Source: Flavobacterium micromati (GTDB lineage Bacteria; Bacteroidota; Bacteroidia; Flavobacteriales; Flavobacteriaceae). From it: 64,000 bases of DNA. The stretch lies in NCBI RefSeq assembly GCF_900129585.1, contig NZ_FQWF01000003.1:124001-188000 (forward strand), given 5' to 3'. A program made the position numbers and the translations under genes. Of this stretch, positions 55,583 to 64,000 are shown piece by piece. Under the pieces are notes generated by a model that saw only the letters and a list, made by a program, of their open reading frames with translations, did no database searches and was not told the DNA's origin. Each line of letters starts with the position of its first letter. Position 1 is the first letter of the stretch.

Positions 55583-56035
55583 TTAAAATGCTTTCTTTAT
55601 TCGATCAAGATCTCGTTTTGTATCTTGTTCTTTCAACGATTCGCGTTTATCGTAGGTTTTCTTTCCTTTACAGAGACCTATTTGCAGTTTTGCCAATCCC
55701 TTTTCATTTGTAAACAATTTCAAAGGAACTATCGTAAGTCCTTTAGCTTGAACGCTTTTTAGTAAACCTTTCAATTCCTTTTTGTTTAAAAGTAATTTTC
55801 GCTCGCTTCGCGCTTTGTGATTGAATTGGTTGCCAAAAGTGTATTCCTCGATGTAAGTATTTATCGCAAAAAGTTCATTGTTGCTAAACTCACAAAAACT
55901 CTCAGTTATATTAGCTTTTCCTAATCGAATAGACTTTATTTCGGTGCCAGCTAAAACGATTCCCGCAGTAAACGTCTCGATAATTTCGTAATCGAATTTA
56001 GCTCTTTTATTAAATATATTTATTGTTTTAAGCAT
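55583..56035 (-). CDS. smpB: SsrA-binding protein SmpB
   Basis: SmpB brings tmRNA to stalled ribosomes. The 150 residues match the family: [41 protein letters not shown] near residue 35, and the basic end [21 protein letters not shown]. Length is normal. A minus-strand TACCTTTG box at 56043-56050 lies 7 bases before the ATG, giving a leader of almost nothing. tmRNA (ssrA) is not in the window. Confidence 0.96.
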   Translation of the reverse strand: MLKTINIFNKRAKFDYEIIETFTAGIVLAGTEIKSIRLGKANITESFCEFSNNELFAINTYIEEYTFGNQFNHKARSERKLLLNKKELKGLLKSVQAKGLTIVPLKLFTNEKGLAKLQIGLCKGKKTYDKRESLKEQDTKRDLDRIKKAF

Positions 56036-56042
56036 AGTTTTG

Positions 56043-56050
56043 CAAAGGTA
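56043..56050 (-). promoter_or_regulatory. -7 promoter element of smpB
   Basis: TACCTTTG on the minus strand, 7 bases before the smpB ATG. If used, transcription would start almost at the ATG. No TTG is present at the usual distance. Confidence 0.4.
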
Positions 56051-56121
56051 GGATAAAAAATAAAAATTGGTAGAATGAATAATAGATTTAGTTCTTACAC
56101 AATTTAGTTAACAAGAATTAT

Positions 56122-56607
56122 TTATCGTAATTTTAATAATTGATGATTTATTTTATCATCACAAACAACCACAATATAAAGATTTCCAAATGTTGCATCT
56201 GCAATGTCTGAATATATTTTTTCATTTATAATTTGATTTACAAAATTGGGTATCGAATTGCTATGTCCCACAATCAAAACCTTTTTACCAACATTCTCCT
56301 TCTTAAAAGATTCTATGCTTAAAGTTTTTGGCTCGTATAATTTAATAGCAATTTTTTGAGTTGCTGCAATGGGAGTTACCGTTTGCAGAGTTCGTTTGTA
56401 ATCAGTTGAATAGATCGCATCAAATTTAATTTCAGCAAATATGTTGTCATAAAGTCTTGCTCTTTCAAAACCAACTGTTGATAAATCAGGATTTTTGGAA
56501 GCATCCACTTTTTCGGCATGACGAATAAAATAATAAGTGGTTGTATTGTTTTGACCAAAACTTATTTGGAAAATTAAAAATAAAGCTATCAATAAATATT
56601 TTTTCAT
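56122..56607 (-). CDS. Exported histidine phosphatase family protein
   Basis: The 161-residue product is of the phosphoglycerate mutase/acid phosphatase superfamily (SixA-like size). It begins with a signal peptide ending near SFGQ, then YYFIRHAEK with the catalytic His30 preceded by Arg29. FDAIYSTDYKRTLQTVTPIA holds the second Arg, and VLIVGHSNSIPNFV the second catalytic His. It would act in the periplasm. Its substrate is unknown. It diverges from the VF530-family gene. Confidence 0.88.
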   Translation of the reverse strand: MKKYLLIALFLIFQISFGQNNTTTYYFIRHAEKVDASKNPDLSTVGFERARLYDNIFAEIKFDAIYSTDYKRTLQTVTPIAATQKIAIKLYEPKTLSIESFKKENVGKKVLIVGHSNSIPNFVNQIINEKIYSDIADATFGNLYIVVVCDDKINHQLLKLR

Positions 56608-56643
56608 TTTTTCGAATTTAAAAATTGTTGATTCTCATTTATA

Positions 56644-56651
56644 TATATTTG
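56644..56651 (+). promoter_or_regulatory. -7 promoter element of the VF530 gene
   Basis: TATATTTG at 56644-56651 with TTG at 56625-56627 (16 bases apart). The box ends 4 bases before the ATG at 56656, so the message would be leaderless or nearly so. Confidence 0.45.
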
Positions 56652-56655
56652 CACA

Positions 56656-56886
56656 ATGGAAAATACAAAGTCAAAAGATCCGCTTCACGGAATTACTTTA
56701 CTCAAAATTCTCGAGCAGTTGATTGATCATTATGGATTTGACACCTTAGGAGAATTAATCAAAATTAAATGTTTCACTGATAATCCAAGTTTAAAATCGT
56801 CATTGACATTCCTGAGAAAAACGGATTGGGCAAGAAAGCAAGTAGAAGAATTATATGTCGAATCAGTTCATAAATTTAAAGTTTAA
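56656..56886 (+). CDS. VF530 family protein (DUF2132)
   Basis: A 76-residue basic protein of the VF530 family: SKDPLHGITLLKILEQLID at the start, HYGFDTLGELIKIKCFTDNPS, then SLTFLRKTDWARKQVEELY. A structure in the family is known and a DNA-binding role has been proposed for it, but the function is unknown. It is a single gene between a divergent phosphatase and a converging gene only 1 bp after its stop. Confidence 0.88.
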   Translation: MENTKSKDPLHGITLLKILEQLIDHYGFDTLGELIKIKCFTDNPSLKSSLTFLRKTDWARKQVEELYVESVHKFKV

Positions 56887-56887
56887 A

Positions 56888-57439
56888 CTATTCAAGGCTG
56901 TAGGAAACCATAACTCCGCCACGATATGGAAGCCATTCCCCACTTTTATTATAGTTTTTAGCGCTTTCATAGCGTTCTCCTGTAGTTAAATTATAGCCTT
57001 TATAAAACCCTTGATGATTTCCTCCTCCTATAAAACAATCTAGCATAAACCGTTTGTTTATTTTTGTTTGGAAACCTATAGTTGCTCCCATAACGTATCC
57101 CAGCCCTTTTTCATAAAGATCAGTATTTAAATAATTCCACTTTTGAAAATTAAACAAGGTCATACCTACATGTGCTCCAACATAAAATCCATTGTATTTT
57201 TCTTTAAAATGATAGCGGTACTCAGGGATGAACATATAAAATTCTCTAGGTTTTCCGTTGATTGATTTCCAAGGGGAAGCTAAAATATCAAATTGAAAGG
57301 TTGATTTTTTTCCAATACTTGTTTCAATACCAATATTAGGAATTGTTAATAAGGTAGTAAGCGCATTCACTTTGACGTAAGTTTGGCTTTGTGATAAAAA
57401 CGGTAAAATAAGAACTGACAAAACGAGCAATTTTTTCAT
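56888..57439 (-). CDS. Outer-membrane beta-barrel-like protein, DUF3575
   Basis: The 183-residue exported protein has a signal peptide (MKKLLVLSVLILPFLSQSQ); the ATG at 57439 is chosen over one six codons upstream because it begins the signal. The rest is rich in beta strands with Gly and Tyr/Phe alternation (VNALTTLLTIPNIGIE, FIPEYRYHFKEKYNGFYVGAH, GVMVSYSLE), as in DUF3575 proteins. It is a probable small outer-membrane barrel. No partner is evident. Its stop lies 1 bp from the VF530 gene. Confidence 0.75.
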   Translation of the reverse strand: MKKLLVLSVLILPFLSQSQTYVKVNALTTLLTIPNIGIETSIGKKSTFQFDILASPWKSINGKPREFYMFIPEYRYHFKEKYNGFYVGAHVGMTLFNFQKWNYLNTDLYEKGLGYVMGATIGFQTKINKRFMLDCFIGGGNHQGFYKGYNLTTGERYESAKNYNKSGEWLPYRGGVMVSYSLE

Positions 57440-57556
57440 AGTAAAGATTTTCTGCAAATTTTAATGGTGTCGATTAAAATCTGCGACTGCAAATGTAAAT
57501 ATTAAAGAATTATTATTTTATTCTTTGTCTTGATAAATAACGTCATTATTAAATTT

Positions 57557-58108
57557 TTATTTATTTAAAAGTGAATAAATAACAGAGTCTAAGTACCGAC
57601 CATCAAAAAATTCATTTTCTTTCAAATGTGCTTCCTTAACAAATCCATTTTTTTCTAAAACTTTAGCCGAAGCCAAATTTTCAGGATCAATAACTGCTTC
57701 AATAGAGTGCAATTTCATTGTTTCAAAGCCATATTTTATAACTGCTTTAATTGCTTCGGTTACAATTCCTTTACCATTAAATTCTGGAAGAATCATATAG
57801 CCAATTTCTGAACGATGATGTTCTGGTTTCATGCGATAGTGGCCTATTATTCCAATTAATTGTGGATTATCTTTTAGTGTGATTGCCCAATTTATACCTT
57901 CATTTGCTTCAATTTTATCATTAATCATAGCAATGTGATCCAAATCGTCCTGGTCAGTTTTCACTAATGGTCTCGGAATGTATTTCATTGTTTCAGGATT
58001 TGAACGTAGTGTAATTACCTCTTTAAGGTCATTATTTACTACTCTTCTAAGCAGTAAACGTTCTGTTTCTAAATTTTGAAAAGGAGTAAAATTTATAGTG
58101 ATCATCAA
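57557..58108 (-). CDS. GNAT-family N-acetyltransferase, RimJ/RimL type
   Basis: The 183-residue enzyme would move an acetyl group from acetyl-CoA to an amine. The N-terminal LETERLLLRRVVNNDLKEV is typical of the RimJ/RimL/SpeG-like branch. The CoA-binding segment is IGYMILPEFNGKGIVTEAIK, and the C-terminal LHSIEAVIDPENLASAKVLEKNGF matches the family end. The acceptor (ribosomal protein, other protein or small molecule) cannot be assigned. It follows the epimerase-like gene by 7 bp on the same strand. Confidence 0.9.
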   Translation of the reverse strand: MMITINFTPFQNLETERLLLRRVVNNDLKEVITLRSNPETMKYIPRPLVKTDQDDLDHIAMINDKIEANEGINWAITLKDNPQLIGIIGHYRMKPEHHRSEIGYMILPEFNGKGIVTEAIKAVIKYGFETMKLHSIEAVIDPENLASAKVLEKNGFVKEAHLKENEFFDGRYLDSVIYSLLNK

Positions 58109-58115
58109 TTATTAT

Positions 58116-58970
58116 TTAATTTAAAATTTCAATACTAAATTTGGACTTAAAAGTTTCTGCGACATTCAAAATTTGAATTCCTTCTTTATCAAACAGATTT
58201 CCCGAGCTTTTGACAGTGTCAGAATACCCAAACCACGGTTCGATACATATAAAGGGCGCATTGACTTTCGTCCAAATTCCTAAGCTGGGAAAATCTTCAA
58301 AATTTACTTTTAAAAACGGTTTTTGATTTTCCAGAATGGTAATCGAATTCGATCTGAGTTTTTTAAAAATTAATGCATCATTTTCAAATAACGTGTAATT
58401 TAAAGGAACTTGCTTGTCATGATGTATTATTTTTTTAGTTACATCAGAAATGAGATCATTTTCTAAAAGGTGGTAATCTAACGATTCCTCTTTTTCAAAT
58501 GCCAATGAATAATTTGTAAAATCATTTGGTAAAGCAAAAGCAGGATGCGCTCCAATAGCAAATGGCATCTTGTTATCTCCACTATTTATAACTTTGTATT
58601 CAATAATTACGCTAGCATCAACTATGGTGTAGATTAGTTGCAGTTCAAAATCAAATGGAAATAGCTTCAAAGTTTCTTCAGAAGATCGCAACGAGAAAGT
58701 AACACTATTTTGTACTTGATCTAGTAATTTAAAATCCATTTCTCGTGCAAAACCATGTCGGAGTAGAGTATATGTTTTACCGTTAAGTTGGTAACAATTA
58801 TTTTTCAAAGTTCCTACAATTGGAAATAAAATAGGCGAGTGTTTCCCCCAAAAATTAGGATTCCCCTCCCAAATATATTCTTTGTTATTTTGATCCGTCA
58901 GAGAACATAGTTCTGCTCCAAGACTTTTAATTGTAGCTGTTAATACCGAATTAGAAATAGTGATTATCAA
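58116..58970 (-). CDS. Aldose 1-epimerase family protein (LacX-like)
   Basis: The 284-residue protein has the galactose-mutarotase fold: LGAELCSLTDQNNKEYIWEG at the start, ILFPIVGTLKNNCYQLNGKTY, HGFAREMDFKLLD with a conserved His/Arg, and IGAHPAFALPND containing the second His. CIEPWFGYSD near the end is a LacX hallmark. It would speed interconversion of sugar anomers, substrate unknown. It is cotranscribed with the downstream acetyltransferase. Confidence 0.88.
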   Translation of the reverse strand: MIITISNSVLTATIKSLGAELCSLTDQNNKEYIWEGNPNFWGKHSPILFPIVGTLKNNCYQLNGKTYTLLRHGFAREMDFKLLDQVQNSVTFSLRSSEETLKLFPFDFELQLIYTIVDASVIIEYKVINSGDNKMPFAIGAHPAFALPNDFTNYSLAFEKEESLDYHLLENDLISDVTKKIIHHDKQVPLNYTLFENDALIFKKLRSNSITILENQKPFLKVNFEDFPSLGIWTKVNAPFICIEPWFGYSDTVKSSGNLFDKEGIQILNVAETFKSKFSIEILN

Positions 58971-59147
58971 AATAGTATTTGTTTATGTTGCGCTTTAATT
59001 CATCTTGTAAATATATCTTTTTTAAATAAAACGAAGATTATTTAAATCCTAATTTTCCTAAAACTTTGCTAATTTTCATACAATTATAAAAATTTACGTT
59101 TAGCATTTAGAATATTTTTCATTTATTTGCTGGATAAATTTAAATAG

Positions 59148-61415
59148 ATGAAAAACTTTCGTTTCGCAGCTGTCTTGCAGTTTGCTTTTATTTTCGGATT
59201 TAGTTCTGTATCGGCGCAACAGAAACCGAGTGATGCAACACCAAAGACCATATCAAATTACGATTATCATGACGCCTTTTCTCCGTTTTTTTATTCCAAA
59301 AATGGAACTACTACACGCTCTGCAAGTGGTCAGCCCGGAGCTGAATATTGGCAAAATAGAGCTGATTATCAACTCACGGCAAAATTAAATGAGGCTAATA
59401 ATGAAATTGTTGGCTCAGGAATTATAACTTACACTAACAACAGTCCAGATAAATTGTCATTTGTTTGGATGCATTTAGACCAAAATTTATTTAAAGCTGA
59501 TTCTCGTGGAAACGCTGTTATTCCATTAACTGGAAGTCGCAATGGAGCTCGTGGACAGGTTTTTGATGGAGGTCACAAAATAAAAGCAGTGAAAGTAATC
59601 AGTACTGTAAAAGGTAAATCGTCGGAAACTGACGTAAAATTTTTAATTACTGATACTAGAATGCAAGTTTTTCTTCCGCAAGCATTAAATGCAAAAGGTG
59701 GTTCGATAAAGATCAAAATTGATTTTTCTTATATTTCACCAGAAGAAGGTTCAGATAGAACTGGTGTGCTAGAAACAAAAAACGGCAAAATTTTCACAAT
59801 CGCTCAGTGGTATCCTAGAATGTGCGTTTATGATGATGTGCGAGGATGGAACGTAAATCCGTACCTTGGAGCATCAGAATTTTATTTAGAATATGGAGAT
59901 TTTGATGTAAAAATAACAGTACCTTCAAATCATATCGTAGTTAGTTCAGGCGAATTACTTAATCCCACCGCGGTTTATTCAACAGTAGAACAGCAACGTT
60001 TAGCGCAAGCCAAACAAAGTGACAAAACAGTATTTATTCGCACCGCTGAAGAAGTAGAAAAGACATCGAAAAGTGTTTCAACGACTACTAAAACTTGGAA
60101 CTATAAAATAAAAAATGCGCGTGATTTATCGTGGGCATCTTCGGCGGCATTTATGTTAGACGGTGCAAAAATAAATTTGCCTAGTGGTAAAAAATCATTA
60201 GCGTTATCAGTTTATCCTGTTGAAAGCGCTGGAAATGCAGCGTGGGGACGTTCAACGGAATACACAAAGGCTTCAATTGAAAATTATTCTAAACGATGGA
60301 TGGAATATCCCTATCCTGCAGCTACGAATGTTGCTGGAAACGAAGGTGGGATGGAGTATCCTGGGATCGTTTTTTGTAGTTGGGAATCTAAAGGAGCAGA
60401 TTTATGGGGCGTTACAGATCACGAGTTTGGACACATTTGGTTTCCTATGATTGTGGGTTCTAATGAAAGAGTATTTGGCTGGATGGATGAAGGATTTAAT
60501 ACTTTTATTAATTCATTAAGCTCTGCTGATTTTAACAACGGAGAATATAAGGAACCAAAAGCTGATATGCATCAAAGGGCGGAATATTACACGAATCCAG
60601 CCCTTGAAACAATTATGTCTTCGCCAGACAATGTTAAGGAAGCTAATATTGGACTTTTAAACTATTCCAAACCAAGTTCAGGTTTAATTATTTTACGCGA
60701 ACAGGTGCTGGGAGCGGAACGTTTTGACTTTGCGTTGAAAACCTACATTGAACGCTGGGCTTATAAACATCCTCAACCTGATGATTTTTTTAGGACGATA
60801 GAAAATGTGGCTGGAGAAGATTTAAGTTGGTTTTGGAGAGGTTGGTTTCAATACAACTGGCGTTTAGATCAAGGAATTAATTCAATCAAATATGTAAAAA
60901 ATGACCCAAAACAAGGAGTTATAATTACAATTGAAAACTTTGAAAAAATGGCAATGCCAGTAAATTTAGATGTGAAAACTAAAAGTGGAAAAGTAACTCG
61001 TGTTAAGTTACCCGTCGAAGTTTGGCAAAGAAACAAGGAATGGTCATTTAAGCATGATTCTACAGAAGAAATTGATAGTATCACGATGGATCCTGAAAAT
61101 GCATTGCCGGATAGCAATACTGCTAATAACAGCTGGACTTCTGACAAAGGATTGATTGAAAAAGATGTAATCTTAGATGGATTTATAGGAACTTATTCTA
61201 CTAAAATGGCACCTATAAAAATCACCTTTTCCGAGAAAAATAGTGTCCTTAAAGTGCTGATTACAGATTATCCAAGTTTCTCTGTTGAAAACATTGGAAA
61301 AAATAAATTTGAATCTAAATTAGCGGGTCTTAAATTTGAGTTTAACGATAGTTTAGATGGATTTGAAATGTTAATCCCTGACGGACAAAAAATAGCATTT
61401 ACAAGAGATAAATAA
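59148..61415 (+). CDS. Exported M1-family metallopeptidase
   Basis: The 755-residue protein begins with a signal peptide ([19 protein letters not shown]), so it acts outside the cytoplasm. It has the N-terminal beta domain typical of M1 enzymes, [13 protein letters not shown] (the GAMEN-like exopeptidase loop), then the zinc motif HEFGHIWFP with His425, Glu426 and His429, and Glu448 in WMDEGFN as the third ligand. A C-terminal extension of about 150 residues looks beta-rich. Aminopeptidase activity on peptides is likely. It is a single gene ending at a strong terminator. Confidence 0.92.
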   Translation: MKNFRFAAVLQFAFIFGFSSVSAQQKPSDATPKTISNYDYHDAFSPFFYSKNGTTTRSASGQPGAEYWQNRADYQLTAKLNEANNEIVGSGIITYTNNSPDKLSFVWMHLDQNLFKADSRGNAVIPLTGSRNGARGQVFDGGHKIKAVKVISTVKGKSSETDVKFLITDTRMQVFLPQALNAKGGSIKIKIDFSYISPEEGSDRTGVLETKNGKIFTIAQWYPRMCVYDDVRGWNVNPYLGASEFYLEYGDFDVKITVPSNHIVVSSGELLNPTAVYSTVEQQRLAQAKQSDKTVFIRTAEEVEKTSKSVSTTTKTWNYKIKNARDLSWASSAAFMLDGAKINLPSGKKSLALSVYPVESAGNAAWGRSTEYTKASIENYSKRWMEYPYPAATNVAGNEGGMEYPGIVFCSWESKGADLWGVTDHEFGHIWFPMIVGSNERVFGWMDEGFNTFINSLSSADFNNGEYKEPKADMHQRAEYYTNPALETIMSSPDNVKEANIGLLNYSKPSSGLIILREQVLGAERFDFALKTYIERWAYKHPQPDDFFRTIENVAGEDLSWFWRGWFQYNWRLDQGINSIKYVKNDPKQGVIITIENFEKMAMPVNLDVKTKSGKVTRVKLPVEVWQRNKEWSFKHDSTEEIDSITMDPENALPDSNTANNSWTSDKGLIEKDVILDGFIGTYSTKMAPIKITFSEKNSVLKVLITDYPSFSVENIGKNKFESKLAGLKFEFNDSLDGFEMLIPDGQKIAFTRDK

Positions 61416-61437
61416 TATACAATAAAGCTCAATAATG

Positions 61438-61476
61438 AAAAAGACTTGCATTCGATAATAGAATGCAAGTCTTTTT
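61438..61476. terminator. Bidirectional terminator between the M1 peptidase and agmatine deiminase genes
   Basis: A 16-bp stem (61438-61453 with 61461-61476) with a 7-base loop and A/T runs. It lies between converging genes. Confidence 0.92.
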
Positions 61477-61487
61477 TTATATATAAT

Positions 61488-62534
61488 CTAAACCGGAATT
61501 TGCTGGCTCAAACAATGCAGCGTTCCAAAACCCCAAATAAAATCAGTGCAATTGATTCCAATAATTTCTCGATCTGGAAAACATTCTGACAATATGTTTA
61601 GGGCAACGCGGTCATTAGCATCATTGAAAGTAGGAACCAAAACACAATTGTTTAAAATCAAGAAATTAGCATAACTAGCTGGCAATCTAAGACCATCAAA
61701 ATCTATTCGTTTTGGCATTGGCAGAACAACAATAATTGGAGATTTTCCATCTTCTAGCTTTGCATTTTGTAGCCGTTTTAAATTATCTTGTAGCGGTTTG
61801 TAGTTATGATCTTTCGGGTCGGTTTCCACAATTGTAACAATAGTATCTTCATTTACGAATCGGCATAAATCATCAATATGTCCATGCGTATCATCGCCTT
61901 CAATTCCATCACCAAGCCAAATAACATTGCTAATTCCCAGATATTCTTTAAAAACAGCTTCGTAATCTGCTTTAGTAAAATTTGGATTGCGAACTTGAAT
62001 ATCGGGATGCATTAAACATTCTTCGGAAGTTAACAAAGTTCCTTTTCCGTTACTGTCAATTGCGCCACCCTCGACAATTACTGGTTTTCCTTTATACATC
62101 ACTTGCGTAACAGGAATATTTAAGAAATTGCCAACTTTACTAGGAATAAATTTGTCTAATTGGATGTTTTTATATTTGGCCCAACCATTGAAATTAAAGT
62201 TCAAAGCCTCTAGTTCATTCCCTTTTTTAACAATAATTGGTGCTGAATCGCGCATCCAACTCCGATTCGTTTTATGAACGATATAAGAAATATTTGAAAG
62301 ATTAATTTGTGCTTTTTCCAGCATTGAATTTACTTTTTCTTCATGACTTTTATCAGCAACGATTAGAAAAACGGTTTCAAAAGTGGCTACTTTTTTAATA
62401 AATTCTACAAAAGCCCATTGCACTGCTTCATATTTTCCGGGCCAATCATTACCATTGTGCGGAAAACAAAGTAAAATTCCTTGTTGCTTTTCCCATTCAG
62501 CGGGGAATCTTCTGTTGTTTGTATCCATGATCAA
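61488..62534 (-). CDS. aguA: Agmatine deiminase
   Basis: AguA converts agmatine to N-carbamoylputrescine in putrescine synthesis from arginine. The 348 residues begin FPAEWEKQQGILLCFPHNGNDWP. The guanidine-modifying core includes RSWMRDSAPIIV, VEGGAIDSNGKGTLLTSEEC, GDDTHGHIDDLCRF with the catalytic His, and the catalytic Cys in GFGTLHCLSQQ at the C-terminus. ATG at 62534 overlaps the previous stop as ATGA. It forms an operon with the next-step enzyme encoded upstream. Confidence 0.94.
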   Translation of the reverse strand: MIMDTNNRRFPAEWEKQQGILLCFPHNGNDWPGKYEAVQWAFVEFIKKVATFETVFLIVADKSHEEKVNSMLEKAQINLSNISYIVHKTNRSWMRDSAPIIVKKGNELEALNFNFNGWAKYKNIQLDKFIPSKVGNFLNIPVTQVMYKGKPVIVEGGAIDSNGKGTLLTSEECLMHPDIQVRNPNFTKADYEAVFKEYLGISNVIWLGDGIEGDDTHGHIDDLCRFVNEDTIVTIVETDPKDHNYKPLQDNLKRLQNAKLEDGKSPIIVVLPMPKRIDFDGLRLPASYANFLILNNCVLVPTFNDANDRVALNILSECFPDREIIGINCTDFIWGFGTLHCLSQQIPV

Positions 62535-63418
62535 TCTATTGCTCTTTTTGTAATATCTTCAAAAGCGTCTATTCTTCGGTCTCTAAAAAACGGCCAGTTC
62601 TGGCGTACGTTTTCTTGTAAGTCTAAATCGACTTCGGCAATTAGGATTTCTTCTTTGTCGTGAGAGGCTTGCGCCAAAATTTCGCCTTGTGGTCCCGCAA
62701 TAAACGATGCACCCCAAAACTGGATTCCATCTGTATCAGGTAAATATTGTTCTAAACCAATTCTATTTGCTGCGGCTACATAAACTCCGTTAGCAACTGC
62801 ATGTCCTTTCATTACGTTCATCCAAGCACCGTATTGATTCTCGCCATATTGCTCTTTTTCTGCTGGATGCCAACCTATAGCTGTTGGGTAAAATAAAACT
62901 TCGGCACCTTTCAATGCTGTAATTCGAGCCGCTTCTGGATACCACTGATCCCAGCAAATTAATGTTCCAATTTTTCCTTTCTGAGTTGGAATTGTTTTAA
63001 AACCTAAATCTCCAGGTGTAAAATAAAATTTTTCATAGAAATGAGGATCATCCGGAATGTGCATTTTACGGTATAATCCCGCTTCTGATCCATCGATGTC
63101 AATAATATAAGCACTATTGTGATAAATTCCAGCCATTCGTTTTTCAAAAAAAGGAACAATAATTACAACCCCCAACTCTTTTGCTAGAGCACTAAAAGCA
63201 ATGAATGAAGTGCTGTACAATGGTTCTGCTAATGCAAAATTATCGACATCTTCACTTTGGCAGAAGTAATGACTACTGTATAATTCAGGTAACGAAATTA
63301 CTTCTGCACCAAGATTTGCTGCGTCACGTACCCATTTTAAACATTTTTTAAGGTTGTTCTCAGCAACATCGTTTAAATTTAATTGAATGACTGCTATTTT
63401 GTATTTCTTATTTGGCAT
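62531..63418 (-). CDS. aguB: N-carbamoylputrescine amidohydrolase (nitrilase family)
   Basis: This enzyme hydrolyses N-carbamoylputrescine to putrescine, CO2 and ammonia, the step after AguA. The ATG at 63418 (MPNKKYKIAVIQLNLNDVAE) is chosen because the family begins there and a minus-strand TATTTTTG box lies at 63436-63443; an in-frame ATG at 63535 is rejected. In the 295 residues the Glu-Lys-Cys triad is in SLPELYSSHYFC, YRKMHIPDDP and TLICWDQWYPEAAR. WGASFIAGPQGEILA is also typical. The pair gives a complete agmatine-to-putrescine route. Confidence 0.93.
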   Translation of the reverse strand: MPNKKYKIAVIQLNLNDVAENNLKKCLKWVRDAANLGAEVISLPELYSSHYFCQSEDVDNFALAEPLYSTSFIAFSALAKELGVVIIVPFFEKRMAGIYHNSAYIIDIDGSEAGLYRKMHIPDDPHFYEKFYFTPGDLGFKTIPTQKGKIGTLICWDQWYPEAARITALKGAEVLFYPTAIGWHPAEKEQYGENQYGAWMNVMKGHAVANGVYVAAANRIGLEQYLPDTDGIQFWGASFIAGPQGEILAQASHDKEEILIAEVDLDLQENVRQNWPFFRDRRIDAFEDITKRAID

Positions 63419-63435
63419 GACTAAAAATTTAGGTG

Positions 63436-63443
63436 CAAAAATA
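63436..63443 (-). promoter_or_regulatory. -7 promoter element of the aguB-aguA operon
   Basis: TATTTTTG on the minus strand, 17 bases before the chosen start at 63418. It supports the shorter reading of the amidohydrolase. The -33 box is not clear. Confidence 0.4.
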
Positions 63444-63610
63444 GTTATTTTAAAGAAGAGTAGAAAATAGTGAAACTGTGATTTATCGGTTTTATTTGGT
63501 GCACTTTGACATTTATTGATTTTGGTTGACATCAAGCCGCACAGAATTTAATTAATAAATAGTCAGAAGTACGTTTCCCAAAACTCGCATTAACAAACAT
63601 TAATAAAAAA

Positions 63611-63644
63611 TTGGCAGAAATAAAAGTACCGGATTATATTTTTG
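63611..63644 (+). promoter_or_regulatory. Promoter candidate of the gene at 63717
   Basis: TTG at 63611-63613 and TATTTTTG at 63637-63644, spaced by 23 bases, within the range reported for Flavobacterium. The leader would be about 65 bases. Confidence 0.4.
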
Positions 63645-63716
63645 CCTAAAATATTAGCAGTTGGAATGAACTTCGACCGCAATAATCCACTAAAATATTA
63701 ATAAATTATACAAATT

Positions 63717-63998
63717 ATGACAACTGAATTCGAGATCGTTGATAAAGAGCATATTGCAATTCTTAAATTTCCGCAAACTGATGTTCTTAGTGATGATGAA
63801 GAAATAAAAACGAGATTAGGCGAAATCAACAGAGCTTTATCATTGGGAAATTTAGAGCATTCAAAATTAAAAATTTACTTTGAAGACTCTGAATCTAAGA
63901 AAGTTGTCGACACGACAGTTTGGGGAGTTACAGATAAAAATGTAATCCTAAAACAGGGCGTGCTGATTCCTATTCACAGAATTCATAAATTGTTCTAA
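63717..63998 (+). CDS. Uncharacterised small protein
   Basis: I do not recognise this 93-residue soluble protein. It is complete, with its stop 2 bases before the window end. It starts with TEFEIVDKEHIAILKFPQTD and is acidic in the first half, with alternating hydrophobic and charged residues that suggest a compact alpha-beta fold; there is no signal or membrane segment. The end is basic (IPIHRIHKLF). It is transcribed divergently from the agmatine operon. Confidence 0.65.
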   Translation: MTTEFEIVDKEHIAILKFPQTDVLSDDEEIKTRLGEINRALSLGNLEHSKLKIYFEDSESKKVVDTTVWGVTDKNVILKQGVLIPIHRIHKLF

Positions 63999-64000
63999 AT

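Overview
This window is about 64 kb of an AT-rich chromosome from a member of the Bacteroidetes, most likely the genus Flavobacterium. The support is the gene content: Bacteroidetes-type RNA polymerase omega, PorD of the type IX secretion system, an Oar-like TonB-dependent receptor, FabV, an RprX/RprY-like two-component pair, and an rpsF-rpsR-rplI operon without ssb. Promoters fit the TTG...TAnnTTTG pattern of the group, Shine-Dalgarno sequences are weak, and many lipoproteins are present. No tRNA, rRNA, CRISPR array, integrase, transposase or prophage is visible. Nearly all of it is ordinary chromosomal housekeeping DNA.

Layout. Positions 1-5 kb hold a tripartite efflux operon on the minus strand (TolC-like, adaptor, RND pump cut by the window edge). 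Positions 5-6.2 kb hold a split YeeE/YedE sulfur transporter. Positions 6.3-13.6 kb hold clpS, prmA, a porin on the opposite strand, tpiA, a TlpA-like thioredoxin, a DoxX/MauE-like protein, a DUF1599 protein and folP. Positions 13.7-16.4 kb hold small lipoproteins and rlmH, and the only long non-coding stretch, which is filled with repeats. Positions 16.5-27.3 kb hold nadC, a YihY membrane protein, priA, a LytTR regulator, the ribosomal operon and the TonB receptor. Positions 27.4-30.7 kb hold a rearranged ligA locus. Positions 31-34 kb hold a two-gene 5'-nucleotidase, and 33.9-41.2 kb hold dapA, bamD, rpoZ, coaBC, porD, recN and fabV. Positions 41.3-45.3 kb hold a glycosyltransferase, coaE and the two-component pair. 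Positions 45.4-53.6 kb form a long minus-strand series (acyl-ACP thioesterase, miaA, ion channel, exonuclease/GIY-YIG protein, YggS, DUF1015, 3-hydroxyacyl-CoA dehydrogenase, Gfo/Idh/MocA oxidoreductase). Positions 53.7-64 kb hold pcm, an HTH-Fic protein, smpB, small enzymes, an M1 peptidase and an agmatine-to-putrescine pair.

Two things stand out. First, the ligA locus looks like a mosaic. The ligase carries about 145 extra residues inside its helix-hairpin-helix region and ends in a divergent BRCT domain. It overlaps by 4 bp a DEDDh exonuclease that itself ends in a second LigA-type BRCT. The DNA between about 28.73 and 30.43 kb is far more AT-rich than either side. This fits replacement of the ligA 3' end by a foreign ligA-exonuclease cassette, with the displaced original BRCT captured by the exonuclease. 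Second, several gaps between genes are filled with degenerate repeats that keep strict 7-base periodicity and begin at or inside the stop codon of the preceding gene. Other gaps hold hairpin-centred elements typical of dispersed bacterial repeats. All functional statements about the mosaic and the repeats are inference from sequence alone.
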